From the NCBI RefSeq assembly GCF_003350925.1, contig NZ_KZ857182.1:118138-179761 (forward strand): a DNA stretch of 61,624 nt, given 5' to 3'. Positions 35,527 through 50,415 of the stretch are shown here, in pieces. The notes below the pieces were generated by a model. That model saw only the letters and a list, made by a program, of their open reading frames with translations, searched no databases and was not told where the DNA came from. Each line of letters starts with the position of its first letter. The first letter of the stretch is position 1. The stretch comes from Dyella tabacisoli. GTDB lineage: Bacteria > Pseudomonadota > Gammaproteobacteria > Xanthomonadales > Rhodanobacteraceae. The position numbers were made by a program, and so were the translations under genes.

Positions 35527-36982
35527 GGCTTTTTTCCTTCACAAACCACACCAACGGAATCCGTGCATGACGTTGCACGCCATCGCCGCCCTGCCACTGC
35601 ACGGCCTCTAGCTGACCGTCGGCGACCACGCCGTGGCGTGCGCCCAGCAAGAGATAGCCGATCACGCTGCCCAGCCCCTGCAGCGCTGGTCGCCGCAGCA
35701 GTACTTCGCCGATCGACCACTGCCCGCGCTCGGCCAGCAGCTCACGCAGATCGCGCTTCAAACCACGGAAATCGATTTCGGACTGCGCCACCAGATCGCC
35801 GACGCTTTCCAGCGAAATAGCAGCCGCATCGCCGCGCTGCACGCGGCCGTCCACGCGGCTATGGCGCGGGTCATGCAAGCGCCATTGCGACAGCGAGCGT
35901 GCGCGGCTGGTGGTCAACGCCAGCGTGTAGCCTATCGGCTGCGCTGCGCGAACCGCGTCGCGCAGTTGCAGGGCTTCGCCTTGCGCCTGCTTCAATAATT
36001 GGTTGAGCCGTCGCTGCTCCAGATAGCCCCGACTCTGCACGAAGCCACGCAGACTGCGCGCGAAGCTCTGCAGCACATCGTGCACGTGACCGCCGCGATC
36101 GAGCATGACGCGGCTAAAGCCACGCAGAAACGCTCGCTCTTGACGGCTCAACTTGCGTGCGAAGCCGCGCGCAAGCACGGTATCCAGGGCGGCATCCAGC
36201 CGCGCACTCTGCTCGGCATCGTTGAGCAAGTTCCAGAACGCATGAAAGCTGCGCCCGGCCTCGCTCTCGCCGATTACATCGACCCCTTCGAACAAGGCAT
36301 CCAGCACCTCGCCGCGCTGGCCCTCGTCGTCGATGATGCGTTCGCGGAAATCGCGATTAAGCCGCTCAAAGTCATCGCGCACCCGGCGGAAGTCCTCCGT
36401 CAGGTCGTCGGCCAGGCCGATGATTTCGCGGGTGCGCTCCAGCGCGCGCTTGGGTGCCAGCGTCACCACTTTGCCGGCGCTGATCCGCGCCATCTCTTCA
36501 TCGATCCGGTCACGCTCGGCCTGCAGCACGGCGAGCCGGGCGGTGGGGCTGGATTCGGTTTGTTCGGCCAATTGCAGCAGTTGCTGGATCACCAGCGAAA
36601 GCCGGCTCTCGGTCGCGGCGCTACGCTGCGTATCCAAGCCCGCTACAAAGCGAATCGCCTGCGCGGCCTGGGTCGACAGCTCGTACTCCTCTTCACTGGC
36701 ACCCTCGGGCAAACGACGCTCCAGATGCCCCTGCGCCAGCCACTCGGCGACATACGCCTGTGCCGTGCGCGGCAAGTTGCGCGCCGGCTGCGCCGCATTG
36801 AGCACATCCAGCTCATGTTGCAGCCGTTCGTGCAAGATCGACGCCGGCAATCGCCGCGCGTCATCCATCAACAGGGTCTGCAGCAAACCGATCAATTCAG
36901 GCGCGTGGTCCGCCGCCAGCAGCCGCCACAAAGCCTGTTCGCGCAGGCGCGCATACGTAGCAATACGAACACCTGCCTTCAT
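35513..36982 (-). CDS. mksF: MksF/JetA: DUF3375 kleisin-type condensin subunit
   Basis: A 489-residue DUF3375 protein, the MukF/kleisin-like subunit of Mks/Wadjet complexes. Family marks are [25 protein letters not shown] near the start, [48 protein letters not shown], and [31 protein letters not shown] start it at ATG 36982 ([13 protein letters not shown]). The frame is open to 37465, but that part antisense-overlaps gltD frames and is unlike the family. SD is weak, so a nearby TTG is possible. It lies 160 bp after gltD; a short CGAGGG/CCCTCG hairpin (37037-37059) is the only visible punctuation. Confidence 0.87.
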   Translation of the reverse strand: MKAGVRIATYARLREQALWRLLAADHAPELIGLLQTLLMDDARRLPASILHERLQHELDVLNAAQPARNLPRTAQAYVAEWLAQGHLERRLPEGASEEEYELSTQAAQAIRFVAGLDTQRSAATESRLSLVIQQLLQLAEQTESSPTARLAVLQAERDRIDEEMARISAGKVVTLAPKRALERTREIIGLADDLTEDFRRVRDDFERLNRDFRERIIDDEGQRGEVLDALFEGVDVIGESEAGRSFHAFWNLLNDAEQSARLDAALDTVLARGFARKLSRQERAFLRGFSRVMLDRGGHVHDVLQSFARSLRGFVQSRGYLEQRRLNQLLKQAQGEALQLRDAVRAAQPIGYTLALTTSRARSLSQWRLHDPRHSRVDGRVQRGDAAAISLESVGDLVAQSEIDFRGLKRDLRELLAERGQWSIGEVLLRRPALQGLGSVIGYLLLGARHGVVADGQLEAVQWQGGDGVQRHARIPLVWFVKEKSHELV

Positions 36983-37142
36983 GGAGCGATCAATCAGTCC
37001 TACCAACGCTGGGGGGCCGAGAGTGTAACGGGTCAGCGAGGGGCTGCGTGCGACCCTCGATGCCCAAACCTGAACGGCCGCGCCGAGATCGCGAACAGAC
37101 CGGGCCGCCCCCTCTTCCAGCCGACCGCTGGTTTCTACGCGA

Positions 37143-43158
<6,016 letters not shown>

Positions 43159-43344
43159 CGTGCCTCCCCGGCGGATGGTTTGCTGGGCGCACGTGGCCGT
43201 TGACGCCGAAGCATCATCGTCACATGCGAGACAGTGAGTGCTGACTAAAACACACTTGTTGCGTCGCGTCAAAGCAGTCTGGACGTCCAAATAAATTGGT
43301 ATCGAACGCAACTATTTTTCGTGTATCCCAGCATGGCCGGAACC

Positions 43345-43384
43345 GCAGAAAAGAAAACGGCGCGTCGATCACTCGACGCGCCGT
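43345..43384 (-). terminator. Perfect 12-bp Rho-independent terminator of TonB receptor
   Basis: ACGGCGCGTCGA (43357-43368) and TCGACGCGCCGT (43373-43384) form a perfect 12-bp stem with a four-base loop. On the minus strand it is followed by TTTTCTTTTC (43347-43357). It lies 24 bases beyond the stop of the receptor at 43408, cleanly separating it from gltB. Confidence 0.92.
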
Positions 43385-43407
43385 TGCATAACTACAAAAT
43401 CAACTAA

Positions 43408-46212
43408 TTACAGCTTGACCTTGACACCCAGGTTGTAGAAGCGACCGACGATACCGCTCTGCGCCCAGGTCGGGTTGTAGTTGTTGCCGGCGTAGTCGGC
43501 TTGATCCAGCGGCGGCTTCTTGTCGAACGCGTTCATGATCGAACCGGTGATCGTGATGTGATCGTTGATCGCATAGCTGCCGGTAAGGTCGAAGTACGTG
43601 AACGATCCGATCAGGCAAGGACGGCTACGCGGCAGGGTCGAGAGGCATCCGCCGGTCGGGTCCTGATCCAGGCCGATATTGCGCATACCGCTGGTGTGAT
43701 ACAGCGTGCCGGTGATGGTGGCCGGACCCCACATAATCGTGTTTGCCCACGAGCCGCGGGTGCGTGGCGTACCCGCGCCCGACGACAGGATGTACGGGCC
43801 ATGGGTGCCTACGAACTGCTGCCGGGTACCGTCTGGCAGGGTCAGCGACCAACTGAAAATCTGCGTGCCGCTCAGTTCGCTGATGTAGTGAATATTGTTG
43901 GCAAAATCGAAATGCGCCTGGATGTCTACGTCCAGACCGGTGGTCTTTTGCTGCGCGGCGTTGACGAAAGCCGTATCGATCTCGGCTGGTCGCGGCAGCG
44001 CATTCGGGAACGCCGGATCGGGCAGATCAGGAATCACCGTTACCCCAGGCGGGTTCGGCAGCCCGGCGAAGTAGTTCGCCAAAGCCGGGCCGGTTTGGCC
44101 AGGAACAATGACGTTCTTCTTCTTGATGTTGTAGTAGTCCACCGACGCGCTCAGCCAACTGGTCGGCTGCAGCACGATGCCCAGCGTGTAGTTGGTGGAT
44201 TTCTCCGGCTTGATGTTCTTGTTCGCCACCGTGCCCAAGGCAATGCCATAAGGCTGCGTGTAGCCATTATTGTTGTGCGCGGCTAGAAACGCCGCATCGG
44301 TGATCTGCTCGGTCGTGAAGCCCGTGCTCGAACTCGAACCATTCTCCGAGAAGCTCGGTGCGCGGATGCCCTTGGAGTAGGTGCCACGCAAGGCGACCCA
44401 GTCAAATGGCTTGTACTTGAAGCCGACCTTCGGATTAAAGCCGTTGCCGATATCGGTGTAATGGTCGAAGCGACCGGACAAATCGACTTCCAACGACTGC
44501 AACAGAGGCGCATTGAACTCGAAATAAGCCGCGGAAACGTTGCGAGTGCCTCTGGTGATCGCATTACCAAAACCCTGCGTCATATTGCCTGGGTTCAAGA
44601 ACGGATCGTCCTGTGCTTCATGACGGAACTGTGCGCCAATGGCCAAGCCCGCATTGCCGCCCGGCAATTCCCACAACTGACGGTTGGCTCCCAGATCCAG
44701 TGAGTCCAGATCGGAGGTCGAGGTCTTCCGGTAGTCCGGTGCTATAGCCGCACGCGCCGCCGCACTGTTCGCGCCGGGATTGAGGAAGTTGTAAGTACCG
44801 CTGCTGATGGCATTGACCAAGGCGCTGTAGTTGAGCGCGCCATAACGATTGGTATTGAGCCACGTGTGGTTGATGACCACCGTCGCGTCCCAGTTCCAAT
44901 CCATGAACGAGCCGTTGACGCCACCCACCATGCGCGCGCTGTGGTTGTCGAGATTGGTGCCACCCGGAATGTCGCCGAACGCGTAATTAATCAGTGCGTA
45001 CTGACCCGCTCCGCCGAAGGGGTTGTATGGATTGCCAGGCGGTAGTGCGATGCCGTTGGTATTGTTCGGCGTACTGGTCTGGATTTGCGCCGGCGCCGCA
45101 ATCACTCGGGTCTTGGCCTCGAAATAGCTGGCCGACATATACGCCGTGGTGGTGTCGTTGAGCTTTACCGTGAAGCGACCGTACAAGCCGCCCTGCTCCA
45201 TCGCCGGCTGGATCTGGCCGTACTGCGAAACATAGTTTTCCGAGCAATAGCTACCCGGATTGGCCGGATCGTTGGTAACCAGCGTGCCTTTGGGGCCGCA
45301 TCCGAACGGTGCCAATACCTGCGAAACCGCGCCGGGCACCGGCAGGACGCCGTTGACGAAATTGCCGCTGCCGTTCGGATCCAGCGTGCCGGGGGTTACC
45401 GTGCCGTAGATCGAGCCGTTGTTCTGGCTCGGCTGACCGCCGATCGAGTTCGGTCCATGGATCGAGCTGAGGTTGTTCGTATTGAACGGAAAGCCGCGCT
45501 GACGATTGTTGATCGGGTTGTCTTTTTGATACTGCACGCCGATGTAGGCGTTGTAATGGTCGGTCTGCAGGTCGCCGCCGCCGGCCAGCAAGGTCGCTTT
45601 GCGGGTAAAGCCACCGCCATGCTGCGAAGTACCGATATCAGCGGTGCCCTCGACGCCGTGATAGTTGGACTTGAGGATAACGTTGACTACACCCGCGATC
45701 GCATCGGCGCCGTATAGCGACGAAGCACCATCCTTAAGTACTTCTATTCGGTCAATGGCTGCCAGCGGAATGGTGTTCAGGTCAACGAAATTTCGGATGC
45801 CGTCGTCAGATACGGCATAAGTGGCACTGCGATGTCCATCGATCAGCACCAGGGTCGAATTGACGGTCAGTCCACGCAACGCCACGCCCGCAGCGCCCGC
45901 GGCAAAGCCCGCGGTAAATGAGTTAGGTATCGAACCACTGTTATCCGCCGAGATGGAGCGAACCACATCGGCCACCGTGGTCAGGCCGCTACGCTGGATT
46001 TGCGCGGCCGTAATCACCGTCACCGGAGATGGCGTTTCCACGTCCACACGAGGAATCGCCGAACCAGTCACGGTGATGGTTTGCAATTGTTTCGCCTGCT
46101 GGGGAGCTGGCGTTTCAGAGGATTGGGCCGGAGTGCTTTGTGCAAAGGCCACATTGGTTACAGGGGCAAGTAAGAGTCCTGCGATGATCAAGGCAAGCTT
46201 GTTACGCTTCAT
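43408..46212 (-). CDS. TonB-dependent receptor (large, Oar-like/omp-type)
   Basis: A 934-residue outer-membrane receptor with signal peptide MKRNKLALIIAGLLLAPVTNVAFAQ. A TonB-box region QLQTITVTGSAIPRVDVETPSPVTVITAAQ and a plug with SGLTTVADVVRSISADNSGSIPNSFTAGFAAGAAGVALRGL follow. VLIDGHRSATYAVSDDGIRNFVDLNTIPLAAIDRIEVLKDGASSLYGADAIAGVVNVILKSNYHG comes next. The barrel ends VGRFYNLGVKVKL. The VLIDGHR/NxIPxxAIDRIEVLKDGASS form is typical of Xanthomonadales receptors; the ligand is unknown. It diverges from the receptor at 46713 across a 500-bp gap and ends at a strong terminator. Confidence 0.92.
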   Translation of the reverse strand: MKRNKLALIIAGLLLAPVTNVAFAQSTPAQSSETPAPQQAKQLQTITVTGSAIPRVDVETPSPVTVITAAQIQRSGLTTVADVVRSISADNSGSIPNSFTAGFAAGAAGVALRGLTVNSTLVLIDGHRSATYAVSDDGIRNFVDLNTIPLAAIDRIEVLKDGASSLYGADAIAGVVNVILKSNYHGVEGTADIGTSQHGGGFTRKATLLAGGGDLQTDHYNAYIGVQYQKDNPINNRQRGFPFNTNNLSSIHGPNSIGGQPSQNNGSIYGTVTPGTLDPNGSGNFVNGVLPVPGAVSQVLAPFGCGPKGTLVTNDPANPGSYCSENYVSQYGQIQPAMEQGGLYGRFTVKLNDTTTAYMSASYFEAKTRVIAAPAQIQTSTPNNTNGIALPPGNPYNPFGGAGQYALINYAFGDIPGGTNLDNHSARMVGGVNGSFMDWNWDATVVINHTWLNTNRYGALNYSALVNAISSGTYNFLNPGANSAAARAAIAPDYRKTSTSDLDSLDLGANRQLWELPGGNAGLAIGAQFRHEAQDDPFLNPGNMTQGFGNAITRGTRNVSAAYFEFNAPLLQSLEVDLSGRFDHYTDIGNGFNPKVGFKYKPFDWVALRGTYSKGIRAPSFSENGSSSSTGFTTEQITDAAFLAAHNNNGYTQPYGIALGTVANKNIKPEKSTNYTLGIVLQPTSWLSASVDYYNIKKKNVIVPGQTGPALANYFAGLPNPPGVTVIPDLPDPAFPNALPRPAEIDTAFVNAAQQKTTGLDVDIQAHFDFANNIHYISELSGTQIFSWSLTLPDGTRQQFVGTHGPYILSSGAGTPRTRGSWANTIMWGPATITGTLYHTSGMRNIGLDQDPTGGCLSTLPRSRPCLIGSFTYFDLTGSYAINDHITITGSIMNAFDKKPPLDQADYAGNNYNPTWAQSGIVGRFYNLGVKVKL

Positions 46213-46629
46213 GTGTATACCCTCTCTTGGTAGAGCGATCCTTCGCTCTGTAGTCCTCCCGGCGGTGGGGGAAAGGTAGACACGTTCAAACCAGCTGGTG
46301 CCGGGAGAATGCGAGCGGAGTCTTCCACGTTAATGCTCGCTTCACAACCCATGACTTTCGTCACAAGTCATTGACACACGTAATATTTTTCACCCGCCGC
46401 GTGAAGACGGCAACATCTTGCGGCAACACTTGACGAAAATATTTTGGCCGTCCAGACGAGCGCGTCGATACGCGCTTTATCAAGTTGACCAAACGTTCGA
46501 ATTTACAAAGAGTTCACCTGCCCTGGCCGTGGGGTTCGCCCGGTACGCGGCATGGACGCAGTTGCAGCATAAAAAGCAACTTCTTGCGCCGCGATGTTAA
46601 ATTTCTACCCGCATGACAGCTGAATGTCT

Positions 46630-46657
46630 TTGTCACGCCACTGCAACCGGACGGTCA
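46630..46657 (+). promoter_or_regulatory. Candidate Pho box (three 11-bp-spaced half sites)
   Basis: TTGTCA (46630-46635), CTGCAA (46641-46646) and CGGTCA (46652-46657) recur at exactly 11-bp spacing. This is the period of PhoB half sites (consensus CTGTCA), with 5, 4 and 5 of 6 matches. They lie about 55-80 bases upstream of a TonB receptor gene that is followed by an acid phosphatase gene. The surrounding 46213-46712 gap otherwise shows no gene; it should hold both divergent promoters. Confidence 0.4.
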
Positions 46658-46712
46658 ACAAGTCTCCCGAGCATGTTGGGGTTTAACCAACCTCCAACAA
46701 AAGCCGAGACCT

Positions 46713-49028
46713 ATGCCCAACCAAAATGCCTCGTTGCACGCCGATTCCCGGCCGGCGACCCGCTCCCATCCGCACGCTTTAGATGTACGGCCGCTGGTAG
46801 CTGGCATTCGGCAATCGCTGCATGTGTTGGGTTGGCTACTCGTCGCCGGCACCTGCATGACTGGCCCCGCCATGGCGACGGATACGACGACAACCGTTGC
46901 GCCTGTCGTCACACCGCCGGGCAGCGCGACCAAGCAACTCGAAGAAGTCGAAGTGCGGGCCAATAGCATTCACACCGCCATCACGCAGGCGCCGACACAA
47001 GCCGAGCTCGACATTACCCAACCGCAGTCGGTGATCGGGCTCGACTACATCAGCAATCACACCTCGCCCACCGCCGACTACGCCAACATCGCGGCGATCG
47101 CACCGGGCGTGTCCACGATCAGCACCGCCGGCCCTGGCTTGGGCGAAGCCAAGCAGATGACTATCCGCGGCTTTAACGACAACCAGTACAACGTCACCTA
47201 TGACGGTATTCCGTTCGGCGACACTAACGATTTCAGCCACCACACCAGCAGTTATTTCCCGGCCAAGATGATCGGCCAGGTCACCGTCGATCGCGGCCCC
47301 GGCAACGCCAGCACCATCGGCGAAGCGACTTTCGGCGGCACGGTGGCCTTGCGCTCGAAAGATCCGCGCGACTCGTTTTCTTTTATCCCCACCGAAAGTA
47401 TCGGTAGCTACGGCACCTCGCTCACGCATCTGGAGGTCAACAGCGGCCGCATGGACAGCCTGGCCGGCGGCAGGCTGATCGCCAGCGCGCAATACAACGA
47501 TACCGACACCGCGCTGACCAACTCGCCGATGAAACGCACAACCGGCTACGTCAAATACATCCAGCCGATCGGTGCGAGCACGGAAATCACCTTCCTCAGC
47601 AACTACAACCACATTCGCTTCAACAACCCAGACAAAACCACGCTGACCCAGCAGCAGATCAACACGCTGGGCCGCAATTTCGGCCTCAACACCGATCGCA
47701 CCAGCACCGATTGCTACTGCTACAACTACCAGACCAAAGAAACCGACCTGGAATACATCGGCGTCGCCAGCGCGCTGTCCGACACCTGGCAGCTCGACAA
47801 CAAGACCTACACCTACGCCTACGACAACGACAGTCACGAAAGCCCTTACGTCGGCACCAATGCCTCCAAGACCAACATGGGCGGTTTCAACAAGATCAAT
47901 AAATATCGCGCCTGGGGCGATGTGCTGTTGCTGACCCACACCGACGAGCACGGCCAGTTCCGCACCGGCGGCTGGTACGAGTACACCCACAACGACCGCT
48001 ATAGCATCGCGCTGGATTACGGCCTGGGTAACGGCGCCTACGACGTCAACCCGAAGAAGCCGCTGCTCAACGGCTATAGCAGCGCCTACAAGTACACGAT
48101 GGTCGATCGCATGCGCACCAGCCAGTTGTATGCCGAGTACGCATGGCGCGCCACCGACGCACTCACCGTGACACCCGGCGTGAAGTACGTCAGCTTCACC
48201 CGCTACATCAGTGCGCCGATCAACCAGACCACCAAGACGCCGCTCTATTACCAGAAGACCTGGAGCAAGGCGCTGGGCTATCTGAGCGCCAACTACATGC
48301 TGAGCAACGAATGGAGCATGTATGGCCAGGTCGCGCAGGGCTTTCTCGCGCCTAACCTCAACCAGTTCTACGTGCCGAACCCGGCTGAAAACAACACCAA
48401 GCCGCAGCAGACGATGAACTACCAGTTCGGCACGGTGTATAAAACCGACCGCTTCAATGCCGATGCCGATGTGTTCTACATCGACTATCAAAACTTCCCG
48501 CTGTCCTCGGTCGACCCGGTCACCCATGATCCGGTGTTCTATCTGGCCAAGGGCGCGACGATGAAAGGCGCCGAGGCGCAGGCCACCTATGCCATCGGCG
48601 AAGGCGTGAGCGTGTACGCGAACGGCTCGATAATCGAGGCGAAGTTCAAAAACTCCAACCTGAAAATGCCCACCGTGCCCTCGGGCACGGCCGCATTCGG
48701 CTTTATGTACGACATCGGCAATTTCTTCGGCTCCATAGGCGAGAAATATGTCGGCGGCCAACGCGTCTACAACAGCGGCTTCAATCCCGATGTCGCCTCA
48801 TCGGTCACCAGCACCCGCCAATCGAATGGCTACTGGCGCGCGGCGATGAGCCTGGGCTACGGCCAGAACCTCAGCGGCTCGTGGATCAAGAGCTACAAAG
48901 TGCGCCTGCAGGTGGACAACCTGTTCGACGAACATCAGCAAGTGGTCGATTCGGTGAAGAGCAACACCCCCTACTACCTGGTGCTGCCAGGTCGTAGCTG
49001 GTTCGCCTCGGTATCGCTCGGACTCTAA
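46713..49028 (+). CDS. TonB-dependent receptor (phosphatase-linked)
   Basis: A 771-residue outer-membrane receptor. The N-terminus is long; a hydrophobic signal (SLHVLGWLLVAGTCMTGPAMA) ends near residue 55. KQLEEVEVRANSI is the TonB-box-like start, followed by the plug: TQPQSVIGLDYISNHTSPTADYANIAAIAPGVSTIS, QMTIRGFNDNQYNVTYDGIPFGDTNDFSHHTSSYFPA and VDRGPGNASTIGEATFGGTVALRSK. The barrel ends in SWFASVSLGL. A REP-like C-rich hairpin and the acid phosphatase gene follow, 73 bases downstream. A three-unit Pho-box-like site precedes it. I infer uptake of a phosphate ester or phosphorylated compound; no ligand is proven. Confidence 0.88.
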   Translation: MPNQNASLHADSRPATRSHPHALDVRPLVAGIRQSLHVLGWLLVAGTCMTGPAMATDTTTTVAPVVTPPGSATKQLEEVEVRANSIHTAITQAPTQAELDITQPQSVIGLDYISNHTSPTADYANIAAIAPGVSTISTAGPGLGEAKQMTIRGFNDNQYNVTYDGIPFGDTNDFSHHTSSYFPAKMIGQVTVDRGPGNASTIGEATFGGTVALRSKDPRDSFSFIPTESIGSYGTSLTHLEVNSGRMDSLAGGRLIASAQYNDTDTALTNSPMKRTTGYVKYIQPIGASTEITFLSNYNHIRFNNPDKTTLTQQQINTLGRNFGLNTDRTSTDCYCYNYQTKETDLEYIGVASALSDTWQLDNKTYTYAYDNDSHESPYVGTNASKTNMGGFNKINKYRAWGDVLLLTHTDEHGQFRTGGWYEYTHNDRYSIALDYGLGNGAYDVNPKKPLLNGYSSAYKYTMVDRMRTSQLYAEYAWRATDALTVTPGVKYVSFTRYISAPINQTTKTPLYYQKTWSKALGYLSANYMLSNEWSMYGQVAQGFLAPNLNQFYVPNPAENNTKPQQTMNYQFGTVYKTDRFNADADVFYIDYQNFPLSSVDPVTHDPVFYLAKGATMKGAEAQATYAIGEGVSVYANGSIIEAKFKNSNLKMPTVPSGTAAFGFMYDIGNFFGSIGEKYVGGQRVYNSGFNPDVASSVTSTRQSNGYWRAAMSLGYGQNLSGSWIKSYKVRLQVDNLFDEHQQVVDSVKSNTPYYLVLPGRSWFASVSLGL

Positions 49029-49035
49029 TCGTTCC

Positions 49036-49074
49036 AGCGCCCTCCCCCTGCATGCCGCGGGGGGAGGATTTTCG
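49036..49074 (+). repeat. C/G-rich hairpin between receptor and phosphatase
   Basis: CCTCCCCC (49041-49048) and GGGGGAGG (49060-49067) pair around a short loop, then ATTTT follows. This is a degenerate version of the CCCTCCCC REP and could reduce, but not necessarily stop, read-through from the receptor into the phosphatase gene. Confidence 0.55.
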
Positions 49075-49101
49075 CCGGGCTGCTTCTTGAGATAAGCAAA
49101 T

Positions 49102-49833
49102 ATGACCACGTTCTCCATGCACGCCAGGCGCACCCTGCTCGGCGCAGCCCTGCTTTTCGCCGGCCTCGCGCATGCCGATGGCACGACGCCGCATTACCTC
49201 GACGACAGCCAACTGCGCGCCGCGCAAATCGTGCTGGCGCCACCGTCTCCGCCCGGTTCGCCCGAAGATCTCGCCGACCGCGCGATTACCGAGCGCATCT
49301 ACGCCGAAGCGCGCGGCCGCAACGACGCCGCACTGGCCAAACACGAAGAGACCTTTGACGTGTTCGCCTTTGCCCAAGTACTTGGCCCGAATTTCGACGC
49401 CAAGCATCTACCGCATACCGCCGCGCTATTCACCGAAGTGCAGAAAGAAACCGCCAAGGCCGTCAAAGAAGCCAAGGACTACTATCAGCGCGCACGCCCG
49501 TGCCCACTCGACGCCTGTAGTACCGACCCCGAAGGCGACGCGAAAAGCGCCAAGAAAAAAAGCTTTGGCTATCCCAGCGGCCACAGCAGTCGCGCGGCCG
49601 TGTTCGCCGCCCTGCTCGGCAAACTGCTGCCGCAAAAAACCGATGCACTCGCCATGTACGCCCACGACGTCGGCTGGCGCCGCGTCGTGCGCGGCGCGCA
49701 TACCCCGCAAGATATCTATGCCGGCCGCGTATTCGGCCAGGCCTTAGCCAGAGATTTCCTGGCCAACCCAAACTTGCAGCACGATCTCGATGAAGCAGCC
49801 GCCGAACTCAAAGCCGCTGGTATCGCAGAGTAG
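49102..49833 (+). CDS. Class A bacterial acid phosphatase (PAP2 superfamily)
   Basis: A 243-residue periplasmic phosphatase with signal peptide MTTFSMHARRTLLGAALLFAGLAHA. The PAP2/class A acid phosphatase signature is complete: KDYYQRARP (125-133, KX6RP), YPSGHSSRAAVFA (PSGH at 158-161) and WRRVVRGAHTPQDIYAG, where R194, H200 and D204 fit RX5HX3D. The family removes phosphate from a wide range of organic monoesters at acid pH, in the periplasm. It follows the TonB receptor and the Pho-box-like site, so it probably dephosphorylates what the receptor imports. Related PhoC/PhoN enzymes support this role. The ATG at 49102 gives a clear signal peptide; 49117 (MHARR) is an alternative. Confidence 0.93.
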   Translation: MTTFSMHARRTLLGAALLFAGLAHADGTTPHYLDDSQLRAAQIVLAPPSPPGSPEDLADRAITERIYAEARGRNDAALAKHEETFDVFAFAQVLGPNFDAKHLPHTAALFTEVQKETAKAVKEAKDYYQRARPCPLDACSTDPEGDAKSAKKKSFGYPSGHSSRAAVFAALLGKLLPQKTDALAMYAHDVGWRRVVRGAHTPQDIYAGRVFGQALARDFLANPNLQHDLDEAAAELKAAGIAE

Positions 49834-49904
49834 GTTGGGTTGAACGAAGTGATACCCAACGTTGCGCAACGTTGGGGTTCGCTTGCGCTCACCCCAACCT
49901 ACAA
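49830..49904. repeat. GTTGGGGT palindromic repeat, left copy (two units)
   Basis: A first unit (taggttgggttgaacgaa... to cccaac, 49830-49860) is followed by a second unit at 49871-49902 built on GTTGGGGT/ACCCCAAC. The second unit is identical over 32 bases to 55934-55965, in the same orientation. The remaining gap to 50415 (about 510 bp) shows no reliable gene: one 108-codon frame at 50065-50391 has atypical Arg-rich composition. It may hold the RHS promoter. Confidence 0.85.
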
Positions 49905-50415
49905 CGCCCGGCACGTGCGTTGTGGATTATCCAGCCCACGTTCCATCAGCTCTTGCCTGATATCAATGTAGGCCAGTGCCTACGGCGATTATCGAAGTGA
50001 TTCGTGTACGCAGCGGTCGATACGACGATGGATCGCGCACAGTGAAATCCATCACAGCAGCCCAGTGGTCGTGCTCAAGGCTGACAGCGCTTTCAGAAAA
50101 CCCCTACATCGAAGAGCATGGGCTCTCGCGGATACTGCGCCGTCGCATGTAGCTATGCGTCCCGATACAAGGCGTGGGCGATCGCCGTCACGCAGACGTA
50201 TTCGCTTGCTACTCAGGGGCCAAGGAATTGCATATGTCAGGGATGAGCATTTGCACTGGGTTTTATCCCCGCCGCGCAACGCGGTGGCGCGGCCAGTTAT
50301 TCGGCCCGATCAGAGATTTATCGTCAAAGGCTTGCGACGGTTAAGTGCATTCGTCGCAAGCCGCGAGACGCCTATCTTCCATCATCACTGAACTCCACAA
50401 ATGCTAAGGAAGGAT

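Noticed and set aside
46836-48761. 641-codon minus-strand open frame inside the TonB receptor
   Set aside because: Antisense shadow; Val/Gly/Ala/Arg-rich without motifs. The receptor on the plus strand is complete.
50065-50391. 108-codon frame upstream of the RHS genes
   Set aside because: Arg/Pro-rich, no SD, no recognisable family; composition fits non-coding high-GC sequence.
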